This document shows, in pieces, positions 27,716 through 37,030 of a stretch of DNA of 64,000 nucleotides. Every line of letters starts with the position of its first letter. The stretch's first letter is position 1. The stretch comes from Favolaschia claudopus (lineage: Eukaryota; Basidiomycota; Agaricomycetes; Agaricales; Mycenaceae): NCBI GenBank assembly GCA_037176885.1, contig JAWWNJ010000047.1:310001-374000 (forward strand), read 5' to 3'. The translations under genes were made by a program, and so were the position numbers. The notes under the pieces were generated by a model, which saw only the letters and a program-made list of their open reading frames with translations, was not told the origin of the DNA and did not search any database.

Positions 27716-28746
27716 ATGTCCTCTGTTCCTACTGTCAAAGCCGTTTTTGGCGGCTACCCCTTTGGTCCCGGAAGGTACTTTGCTGATGAAGAGAGTATTC
27801 TGAAGGTCTATCAGCTACTCGAGGAAGGGGGCTGTGACACCATCGATACTGCCCGTATATACGGACCATCCGAGGAATGGCTGGGACAAACCGGGGCTGG
27901 CAGCCGATTCACTCTGGACAGCAAGACACCCGGTGGTTTCGCTCCCGGTGAGAGTACAGGAGCGAACATCCTCCAGCATGCGAAGGATTCGGTAGACCAG
28001 CTCAAAGTCAAAACCGTGCGCGTTGAATTCTTCGAAGTATTGCAAAGTCTGATGTTCCACTCAAGCTTGACATCTACTACATCCATGCCCCCGACGCATC
28101 CCTTAATCTTGAAGACCAGCTCGATGGGATCAACAAGGCCTACAAAGCGGGGTATTTCAAACGCTTTGGCCTTAGCAACTTCAAAGCATCCGATGTCGAG
28201 CGCGTCTACGACATCTGCAAAACCAAAGGCTATCCTCTTCCCCGTGTCTACCAGGGCAACTACAGCGCTGTAACCCGCGCGCAGGAAACCCTCCTCATCC
28301 CCACTCTCCGTAAACTCAACATTGCGTTTTATGTCTACAGTCCCATTGCGGGGGGGTTGCTCACAAAGACCTCGGAGCAGCTGCGGACGCAGAGCGCCGA
28401 CGCAGGGCGGTATTCGAAGGACGATGAGATGGGGAAGGTGTACGGGCCGCTTTATAACAAACCGGAGTTCTACGAGGCGTTGGATCTCTGGGGACAGGCG
28501 GCAGAGGAAGCTGGGTGCAGTCGCGCGGAATTGGCGTATCGGTGGGTAGCGTTTGATTCTGTGGTGGATTCGAAGCTTGGGGACGCGGTGATTTTTGGAG
28601 CCAGTAAGCACGCGCAGATCAGCCAGACGCTAGGGTGGCTCAAGAAGGGGAGCGTTGGGGAGAAGGCGAAGGCGAAAATCGATACAATTTGGAAGCTCAT
28701 TGAACATGTTGCGCCAATCGATAACTACCACGCCACTCAGGGTTAG
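27716..28746 (+). CDS. Aldo-keto reductase, copy 2
   Basis: NADPH-dependent aldehyde/ketone reductase of 326 aa. Exon 1 is 27716-28015 and exon 2 is 28066-28746; the 50-bp intron is in the same place as in copies 1 and 3. The tetrad is intact: DTARIYGPSEEW (Asp, Tyr), LDSKTPGG (Lys), YYIHAPDASLNL (His). FKRFGLSNFKASDVERVYD, YVYSPIAGGLLTK and VIFGASKHAQISQTLGWL are conserved. Compared with the other copies it differs at the substrate-side segment VYQGNYSAVTRAQETLL (VYQANYN in both others), which may mean altered specificity. It sits head to tail with copy 3, 550 bp apart. Confidence 0.93.
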
Positions 28747-29296
28747 ATGGATGTATCGCGTTGATGGTATTTAGACGCAGCAGTGTAGTACTTAGTAGTA
28801 AAATGTCCTGAGTTTCAGAAGAACGTCATCCGGTACCCAAAAATCATTATTCAAGGGCGGCCATCGATATCTCAACCATATTCCGTCGTGGCGAGAAGCA
28901 GTTCAATTTCGATCAAATTCAACGCGGGTTTACCCGGCTTCATCAGTTGGCGGTGGGACATGCCGCTATTCGCCGAAATGCGGAACCACACCCTGTCTTC
29001 GACTCTCATCCCGCTCACCTACTACTTGCTTTAGCCTTCAGCTAATGGTGCTGTTTTGTACTGCGAGTCTGGCGTCTGCGCTCTATATAACCTCCAAACA
29101 CTCTCGAAACTTCTGGCAATCTTACAAATAGTACTCATATTATTAATTTTCTTGGTAATTGACTCCGAGTCTCTTCCGTCCTTTCTAAGCAGCAGCTCGA
29201 TGGACAAGAATCCGAACCAACGGCAAAGGAAACTTGTATAAAATGCTGCTATCATCCTGATACGCGCATCATCTCAAGTTCACTTCCTTACTCGCA
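28747..29296. other. Spacer between AKR copies 2 and 3
   Basis: Promoter of AKR copy 3. It holds TAATTGACTC and a TATAAAATGCTGC block near 29238, matching the copy 2 promoter. No recognisable gene. Confidence 0.6.
29156..29165 (+). promoter_or_regulatory. TAATTGACTC motif upstream of AKR copy 3
   Basis: Same decamer as upstream of copy 2, here 141 bp before the start codon, with an AAGCAGC word nearby in both promoters. Confidence 0.35.
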
Positions 29297-30337
29297 ATGT
29301 CCTCCATCACTCCTGTCAAAGCCGTCTTTGGTGGCTACCCCTTCGGCCCTGGAAGGTACTTCTCCGACGAGGAGAGCATCCAGAAGGTCTACCAGCTGCT
29401 CGAGGAGGGCGGCTGCGACACCATCGATACCGCGCGTCTTTACGGACCGTCTGAAGAGTGGATGGGAAAGACCGGGGCCGCCAAACGATTCGCCATCGAC
29501 AGCAAAACGCCTGGCGGCTTCGTCGCCGGTACGAGTACTGGCGCAGCGATTCTACAGCATGCGAAGGAGTCGGTAGAACGTCTGAAGGTCAAAAGCGTAC
29601 GTCTGAAAACGTTTTTGACAATAAGTATCCCACAAGCTGATCGCCGCATCATTTATCACCTGTAGCTCGATGTATACTACATCCACGCCCCCGACGCCTC
29701 CCTCGATCTCGAGGACCAGCTCAAAGGCATCAACGACGCCTACAAAGCCGGCTACTTCAAACGCTTCGGCCTCAGCAACTTCAAAGCCTCCGACGTCGAG
29801 CGCGTCTACGACATCTGCAAAGCCAAGGGCTACCCCCTCCCCTCCGTCTACCAAGCCAACTACAACCCCGTCGCGCGCAAACAAGAAACCGTCCTCGTCC
29901 CCACGCTCCGGAAACTCGACATGGCGCTCTACGCCTACAGCCCCATCGCCGGCGGGTTACTCACCAAAACCTCGGACCAGATGCGCGCGCGAGGGGCGGA
30001 TGCCGGGCGGTTCGCAAAGGGCGATGAGATGGAGCAGTTGTATGGGGGGCTGTACAACAAGCCTTCGTTCCATGAGGCGTTGGATTTGTGGGGCGAGGCG
30101 GCGCAGGAGGCGGGATGTAGTCGGGCGGAGTTGGCGTATCGCTGGGTGGCGTTCGACTCTGCTGTGGATCCCAAGTACGGGGATGCGGTGATTTTCGGTG
30201 CGAGCAAGTTTACGCAGATAACTGAAACACTGGGTTGGCTGAAGAAGGGGAGTGTTGGGGAGAATGCCAGGGAGAAGATTGACGCTATCTGGGAACTCAT
30301 TGAGAATGATGCGCCGCTTGATAATTACAACTGGTGA
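29297..30337 (+). CDS. Aldo-keto reductase, copy 3
   Basis: NADPH-dependent reductase of 323 aa in two exons (29297-29596 and 29666-30337); intron position shared with copies 1 and 2. The catalytic residues are in DTARLYGPSEEW, AIDSKTPGG and VYYIHAPDASLDL. VYQANYNPVARKQET, YAYSPIAGGLLTK and VIFGASKFTQITETLGWL follow. The C-terminus is slightly shorter (DNYNW instead of DNYHAFQG). It looks closer to copy 1 than to copy 2 by eye. Convergent with the Shp1-type gene 300 bp away. Confidence 0.93.
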
Positions 30338-30639
30338 ATATGTACTTGTAATAGCTTGTGATGAGACAAAGTGTATATGTCTTTGACCGTGTGGCACTGA
30401 GAAAGATCTTTCGCGCATGTCCTCAACGCTGAGTCCTTTTGAACCCTCGAAAAATGAAACGCATTACTTGAAACTCAATTCGGCCAATTATGACATTTGA
30501 GTTCGCCGCAATTCTACAATCTTTTGTACGGTGTCTACAAGAAACCCTCGTCCTCGCTGCCCCCGCTATTCGCTATTCTACCACCTATTCGTAGCTTCGA
30601 TAATATCTAGTTCCTTTCTCTCTTGACTTTCTTGACTCG

Positions 30640-32375
30640 TCAACCAACAACCCTCTGCACAACAACGCACCCAGCCAATCCTTTATCCTTCCCATCCCCT
30701 TCCCCAGGACCGACAACCATCCCATCGTCGAGCTCGCGCGTCGGGAAGGTCGTGTGCAGGGTGTAATTGGATGGGCCGCTGTGCAGATGCGTTTAAATTG
30801 TTAGTGTGTGAGACTTCCAGGACGCGAGAATGAATGAATGAGAAGGGTGGAGGCGAGGAGAGAAGACGACGCGCAAGGGCTCAAAGTAAGAGAAAAAACA
30901 AACAAGAAAAGAAATTGCGAGAGAAGCTGATTTGATGAATGAAGTGAACACGATACGCACTTCCGAGCATCGATAAGCCTGCGCAAATCCGCAACAGTAT
31001 GGGCATGGTTGAGACGCGCGAGGAACCTGCGAACGATTTCGAGGTCAGCAACCAGTTAGCTAGCTCACAGCGAAAGAAAAAAAAATCTTACCGCCCTCCA
31101 TTCGCCAAGCGAACCTGGATCTGCGCAATCGGCTGCGTTTCGTCAACATCTACCGGGATTCCCGCTGCGATGCCTTCACCCTCCCCTCTTCCTCTTCCCG
31201 TGCTCCCTCCATCAAACGCACCGGGCATCACCTGAGTCGACGTGGAAGCAGAAGCATCCCCTGGAACAGCCGCCCCCAATCTCACCCCGCCTCTCGGATC
31301 CCAGGTCGTAACGGGCGGCACATACTCCTCGTGGGTTCTTTGCTCGACGAGAATCTGGACGGACGGAGGCGGAGGGGTGGATGCGTTGTCGTCGGCGGAA
31401 GAGTCGGGCAAGGGTGGGAGCGCAAGGAGAGCTTGAGGTACGCGTCTGTAGTACATACGTTGATCATGAGTATTGGGCCGGGACGGGGGAGGAATAGTCA
31501 AACTTACCCGGCATGTATCGCTTGCAACACCTCTCTCGATTGGGGGTCATCGTATGCCATGAATGGGGATTCGTGAAGGACGAAGCCGTTGCGGTAAAAG
31601 ATGAGGCGGCGTTGAACTTGAGCTGGGGCAGCAGGATTCTGATTGGCGGGAAAATCAACTCAACGGTTGTGATATCGAAGATGTATAGCTCACAGGCGCA
31701 TTCGGGTCGGGGACAAAAGTGCTTGCGATGTCGTCTGAGCCGAGAGTGTGTCCGCCGCCAGAGAAAATTGAGAACTCGGGCGAAGCAACGGCGGGAACGA
31801 TGGGTACGGTGCCGGCCCTAGTACGAGTCAGTCGGTGAAAACAACCCAAAGAACAAAGTGACGGACTGCGCGGCCCTCCTCAACAGATCCCGCACCATCC
31901 CTCCACCCGGTACGGCACGACCACCTCGACGACTCGGCGCATCGGGATTCTGCACACTGATCCCACTCCGCTCCCCACCAGCAAACCAGCTCTCGCGTTG
32001 GTCCGGTGGAGCATCTTCATCTTCATCTTCGTCCATCCCTTCTTCCTCTCCCGATGATTCGCCCTCTCCATCTCCATCTCCAGACTCGGAATCACTATCG
32101 TCTCTTTTCTCTTTGGAACCGGAAGACGGTGGCACGGGAGCGTCTCCTCTGTGACGCGTACTACGATGCGTCGGCGCTGCAGGCGCAATATCTCGCAATC
32201 CGGCGATCCGTCCTGGGCCGCCTGAAGAAGAGCTTGAAGACCAGGCACCGATGCGTCCGACGCGCGGGGCGGCCGTGGGGCGGGCCCAAGCTTCAGGGAG
32301 GGGCTCGGTCGCCGGGGCACCGCTGAGAGAGCGGCCAGCGGGAGGGGCGGGGTCGTTGGAGGTTTCGTTGGACAT
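30640..32375 (-). CDS. SHP1: p47/Shp1-type UBX protein (Cdc48 cofactor)
   Basis: Adaptor linking the AAA ATPase Cdc48/p97 to substrates in membrane fusion, autophagy and protein phosphatase 1 regulation. The start at 32375 gives MSNETSNDP; an in-frame Met further upstream looks like 5' UTR. The N-terminal third is disordered and acidic, with Ser/Asp/Glu runs. The SEP domain is clear: [12 protein letters not shown], then [20 protein letters not shown] and [16 protein letters not shown] Pro-rich linker leads to the C-terminal UBX domain: [35 protein letters not shown], then after an intron [14 protein letters not shown] and a final CVVVQRVVG. The gene contains several short introns. It lacks nothing essential of the SEP-UBX pair; whether the ubiquitin-binding UBA domain is present at the N-terminus is not evident. 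Confidence 0.88.
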
Positions 32376-33780
32376 TTTTAGAAGCAAAGAACGAGGTGGC
32401 AAAAGGCAAAGGAAAGAATTGAAGAAAAGCGCCGACGACGCGTCATGCACTGCCACAAGATCAATACAGATCAGATATATCACCTATCAATTCCCCACGG
32501 TTCAACATTGGAACCGCAACAGCTAATTCGGATGTTGACCTGCCTCAAGGGCAAGACGTCTTGCGGAAACATTTTGAATGGAAGGAGAATTGAGAGAATA
32601 GTGCCGAGATTGAGCATTATCTCTCATTTTACAAAGACTAAACATTTTTTTTCTGTCGGAAAGCCTCTCCAATTCAATCGCATATTCATTCTAGCCTGCA
32701 ACGATGATTGTTGAGGTATTTATCACTTATTGTCATAGTATACGCTGGAAGCATCTGAGCTGACCATATCTAGTGCTATGAGTCTCGTTAATCTGAAGAC
32801 TAGTGCTCGCAGCGAACTGCGGGGGTCTGAATTCGAACCGTGGGAACGCTAACATACGTAATCATTGACTGCATTTCCTGCAAGTTTCTGTGCTTTGCGG
32901 CGTTGGCGTTCAAAGTAACTTATATTCAAATGAAGACTCGCGGAGGCACTGGCAGTGTGTCTCGATATACACCACAAAGCTATCATATAAGAAAGGCGGC
33001 CGGCCTACCATCTCCACGATTTTGCCCATGTGTTTTAGAATAGCCTGCATGAGTATGGGTTTAATTGAGTAACAAATGATATTCGGCGGGGAGATGTCGC
33101 CACCGTACAAGCGGAGACAGACCCAACTAGGATTGAGAGAACTTGGATGTTGTTCTCCCGCGACAGGCTTAGTCCAACAGGGCTTATAACCTCTGCAATC
33201 CCTCGAGGCACGTCTTACGCCCCGGTCACCGCCAAAGCGCGCGAATTGCAAGCCTCAACATCGTCTCTTTCTTTCGCAAAAACTTCAACCAACTGATCTT
33301 CAGTGACATTGACCATGTGTTCCGTCCGGCGAGCAATGAGTAACAGTGTGTCACTAACCACCGCCGGCGTATGCCCTTAGATATGCATGCGATCAGTACG
33401 ACCTCGAGTAAGAGATGGAGAAATGGTCCGAACATCGTCGGAGGAGGACGTGGATAGAGAGGAAAAGAGGCGCCAATGTAGGGGGTCCCACCGTCTATAT
33501 ATTTGATTCAATGGTTTCAGTGAGTGAAGTTCGTGTAGAAGTCCATTTAATTTCTTGGGTACTGCTGAGGTTGCTGAAAGAACTGAAAATCGGCGTCAAA
33601 TGCAGCGCTGCGAATATCTTGACCTGCGAGAATTTCGCCGAGAAGATCTTTGAAATGAATTTCATAACCTGTGAGAGGGTGATCGACAACGAACGAAAAT
33701 AAGGCCATGGTGATAGAGACAAAAAAAAACATATACGGTTGTCCCGTCTCGATCGACAAAATATTGCAAAAACGCACGAG
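32376..33780. other. Intergenic region, possible gene remnants
   Basis: No confident gene. On the minus strand around 33230-33350 a stretch reads DTLLLIARRTEHMVNVTEDQ and on to LVEVFAKERDDVEACNS, then hits stops and frame changes, so it may be a decayed gene. Minus-strand sequence 33550-33700 reads GYEIHFKDLLGEILAGQD and could be a terminal exon of the next gene (see findings). Confidence 0.4.
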
Positions 33781-34706
33781 CTACGGAACAGGAAGTCCAG
33801 AATTCTCCCACAACATACGCAGACCCACCGCAACGGAGGCAGAGTTGTTGTCGATGTCGTATGCCCAAGGTTGAGGTGGCTCCCTGCCACGAGCGATAGC
33901 GAGTAGCTGCCCCTCCTGTGGTTTACAAAGATGGTACTCGTGCTGGTCCGCTACATTGGACTTCACTGGATCCACAATCTTCACAATGCGGAGATGAAGA
34001 ACTCGTCGACCGCGATAAAGCGGATCCGTTGAGGGTTCGAATCGTGCGATTCCCGTTCCTGAAGACCATGAGCACACATCAGCGTTGAATGCGAGACATC
34101 AGAGCTGGGACGCTGCGTACCCAACCACGGAAACGTATCTCTCGACCCGAACGCCCGGGTGAGGCGCAAGTAATGGAGTTTGGTCTCGCCAACGACCGTG
34201 AGCAGGATGGCCTGTTGGAAATTGACAGGGAATTCCTGTGAGAGCCGGTACATCGTAAGGTCCGAGAATATTTTCCCCCTGCTCCCAAACAGCTCACGAC
34301 ACCGCGCAAGCTGTTCCTCCGAAACAAGCTCCTCATCGACAAGCTGGTCCCGTATCCTCACATGTCGACATGCTATTTGAGGTAAGATAACCTGCCAAGG
34401 ACAGCCGTTGGCATAAAGAAGGTCTTCTCCGTTATTGAATGAAGAGGCAAGGCGTGAGCCAGTGACGCGGAAGCGGATGGCAGCCTCGAGCGGGGCTGCG
34501 TCCGGCTGCCTGAGATAATACAGAAATCCCTGGGTTTTTGGAGGAAAAGGGATGCAGCTCCCGCGCTCGCCCCAGGAGTATATCAGCGGTGCCTTTTCTC
34601 TGATTTTTGGTCTGGATTTGGGGAAGGCCACGACAGTTCTCTTCCGACCGGAAAGATCGAGGTAGTCCGAAGAAAGAAGGAGTTCCGAGTTTAAAGTACC
34701 AATCAT
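33781..34706 (-). CDS. Unrecognised protein, start uncertain
   Basis: The main exon runs from MIGTLNSELLLSSDYLDLSG through PLIYSWGERGSCIPFPPKTQGF, RFRVTGSRLASSFNNGEDLL, a basic helical middle and LTMYRLSQEFPVNFQQA. An intron of about 60 bp near 34065-34130 joins DTFPWLG to TGIARFEPSTDPLYRGRRVL. The protein ends LRMLWENSGLPVP at TAG 33781-33783. The frame stays open upstream of the Met as DLETAKKKQRIDSQRH, so an additional 5' exon is likely. A stretch starting at 34920 (MFLAPALKSFRRRFLNH) resembles a mitochondrial presequence but does not splice in frame in the one way I tried. I know no named domain. Confidence 0.55.
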
Positions 34707-34920
34707 ATGTCGTTGTGAGTCAATCCGTTGCTTCTTCTTCGCCGTCTCAAGGTCTCTAAGATAGAAACTTCAAGATTTACCAACGGAAAGAAAAAAAAAT
34801 CATAGCGCACGGCAGGTCGGTTGCAGGGTCTACGGTGGAGAAGCGCCGAGTGAGTACAGATGGAATGGGATGGTTCAGAAACCGGCGTCTGAATGATTTC
34901 AAGGCTGGCGCCAGAAACAT

Positions 34921-35940
34921 TTGGCCGACGATGATGGCGGTGTTGAAGCAAGACGCGATGTTATGCTCTATTTGTTAGAACAATTGATCGTCCGATGAAG
35001 CCGAACGATTGCCGAAATGACTGATTTCGCATCATTTCACTGTCACCACGCCTCTTGCTCTTGGCCACGACATGCATACATCGACTTCCCACTCAACACG
35101 CTGAGGATGGAGGAGCTGCAAATTTCGCAGCTCAGACTGCTGAATCCACCATGGTATCAGACTTTGAGCACTGTGCCTGACTCGGACGCGAGGAACACGC
35201 CACTGGTGTCGGGGAAATCAACTTTCATCGGGATCGGAAATTCAGCTTCTGCAGCAACAATGATATCGACGAAGTGACCAACAGTCACCAGGTACCTACT
35301 GAGTCTCAGACAAAGAGTTTGACTCAAGGCGAAGCCGTGGCGGCGCCTTGACCGATCACCTTGATCGAATTACTGATGCGCACTTCTTTTGTCTTCAACC
35401 GAAAACAAAACACACTCATTGACTGAAACAAAGACAATCGACAAGGTCTCAACTCATCCGATCGATTTTTTACTTGCTTTCATCTTTTCGGTAGGGCGGT
35501 GGGTTTTTTTTCTCTAGACTTCTGTCTCGCTCTACAGTATTTCAATTCAAGTTTGAACCATTGAAATTGAAGCTTGGCATGTTCAGATAGAACGGCTTTC
35601 ATAACGATTATGACTCCGAGCTGAGGTTCCCTCCAGATCCGTGCAACCGACCCTACAACATGACGCGCAAGTGTCTGAGACACGCTCAAATCTTTTGTGG
35701 TTTATTCTAATTCGATCACCGATCTGCTTCTTTTGTTGTTCGCTCTGACCCTCCCTCCTTCCTTATTGTTCAGATCCGCAAGTCAACAACAATCGGCGAC
35801 CTCTTCAATATTTCCTCATTCAGCCTCAAACAAAGCATCGCTCGGGTATAAAACCCCCCGCAAATTGTGTCCTCACCCAGGCTTGCCTACCCACTTCACT
35901 CGCCCAACCAACCCTTCTCCCAGAATCCTCTTCATACTCA
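34921..35940. other. Intergenic region upstream of the pheromone-like gene
   Basis: About 1 kb without a recognisable gene. It contains three ACAAAG words (35310-35315, 35428-35433, 35830-35835) and a strong TATA box at 35847. ACAAAG is the core of HMG-box pheromone-response elements known from smuts; a role here is only a suggestion. Confidence 0.45.
35847..35853 (+). promoter_or_regulatory. TATA box of the pheromone-precursor-like gene
   Basis: TATAAAA 88 bp upstream of the ATG at 35941, in a GC-richer context (cgggTATAAAAcccc). Position and strength fit a highly expressed small gene. Confidence 0.6.
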
Positions 35941-36117
35941 ATGGATTCGTTCAACCCCACCACCGCCAAAGTCGACGACATCGTCCTCCCGCCCACCAAC
36001 GAGGACGGCGGCACCGGTTCCAGCGGAAGCTGCGTCGTCTGCAAGGAGGATGTTTCCCTCCCTCCCGCCAATGAGGATGGCGGCACTGGCTCCAGCGGCA
36101 GCTGCGTTATTGCTTAA
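35941..36117 (+). CDS. Pheromone-precursor-like CaaX protein with duplicated peptide unit
   Basis: An intronless 58-aa protein. It starts MDSFNPTTAK, as many basidiomycete pheromone precursors start MDSF or MDAF, and ends CVIA, a CaaX box that should be farnesylated, trimmed and carboxymethylated. Inside are two units, LPPTNEDGGTGSSGSCVVC (residues 16-34) and LPPANEDGGTGSSGSCVIA (40-58), joined by KEDVS. Each has the small, Gly/Ser-rich body ending in Cys expected of a lipopeptide pheromone, and Asn-Glu-Asp at the likely N-terminal processing point. Between the 19-codon units I count seven silent and three replacement differences, which suggests the peptide is under selection. A TATA box lies 88 bp upstream. 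No STE3-type receptor was found in the window, so mating-locus membership is unproven. The alternative is an unrelated prenylated small protein. Confidence 0.75.
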   Translation: MDSFNPTTAKVDDIVLPPTNEDGGTGSSGSCVVCKEDVSLPPANEDGGTGSSGSCVIA

Positions 36118-37030
36118 GTAGCGGTCCGGAGTATTCATTCATCGGGGCTTATCATCGTCTGTAAGTCTTTATTTCCCTCGATTCCTCGTCTTCGATTCCT
36201 GTCTTCAGTTTGTTCGTTTGAGCTAATGCCATCTTCAGACCGGCATCTGGCATCTGACATACTATCCTATCGTTCAATTTTGATTTGGGCTTTTGTGACG
36301 CAGAGAGAGTTGTTTTGCACAGGAGGGGGTGCACTATTGTATTACTCTTCGACTTCGTTCGCATTATTACATTACCTTACAAGTTATTGTAACCCTCGCA
36401 ATCGAGACTGCAGCTTGATTTGCCTTTTTCAACCGTGTGATTTTGATTCGAAAATTCATATCGTTCGACAGATCGAATTCGCTGATGCCTCCTCATCGCA
36501 AGTAACGGCCCTCGTAAATTGGCGATTATCTCTGCCCAAATTTCGCTTCAGATTTGCTTCGGGTGTGGTACATGAACTTGAAAATGGTCCATCATCCAGA
36601 TTCCACTCACGGTGCGGTTGCCAACCCTGAGATCTGAACGGTAGCCTGTAGGTACGGCATGGTTGGTCCCGCCCAGGAACGGAAAAGCACGCGATCCGCA
36701 TGTTAAGCGGGGTGAAGTTGAAATCTGAATAGCCGCGAGCTATTACTATATCAAGTAATTCAAGCCAGAAGACCCTTCCTCTTCAGTGGGTGGGCAAAAT
36801 GTCTGGAATGAGAGAAAGGATTCAATCTATCTCATTCCATTGCTCATATCCCCCCGCGTGCAACTCACAGACGCGAACATACGTTTGGATTGATTATGTC
36901 AACGTGCTGACTCTACCAGTAGTCGGCCCGGTATGTAATCGAATTTTGAAAGCAACGAGGTGGTCACACGCCCATATCAACAGCGAAGCGCGAAGAAAAT
37001 GATTGCGTTCCACTCCCCACTTCTACGCTC
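36118..37030. other. Intergenic region
   Basis: 3' flank of the pheromone-like gene and promoter of the transporter. A 134-codon open frame (36226-36630, +) shows no motif, and I see no second CaaX-ending small gene here. Confidence 0.5.

Noticed and set aside
27811..28611. 266-codon minus-strand frame
   Set aside because: Antisense shadow of AKR copy 2.
32760..32850. Possible tRNA with TCTCGTTAATCTGAAG and a TTCGAACC word
   Set aside because: It resembles an elongator tRNA-Met anticodon arm, but the anticodon loop is eight bases, and neither the acceptor nor the T stem pairs.
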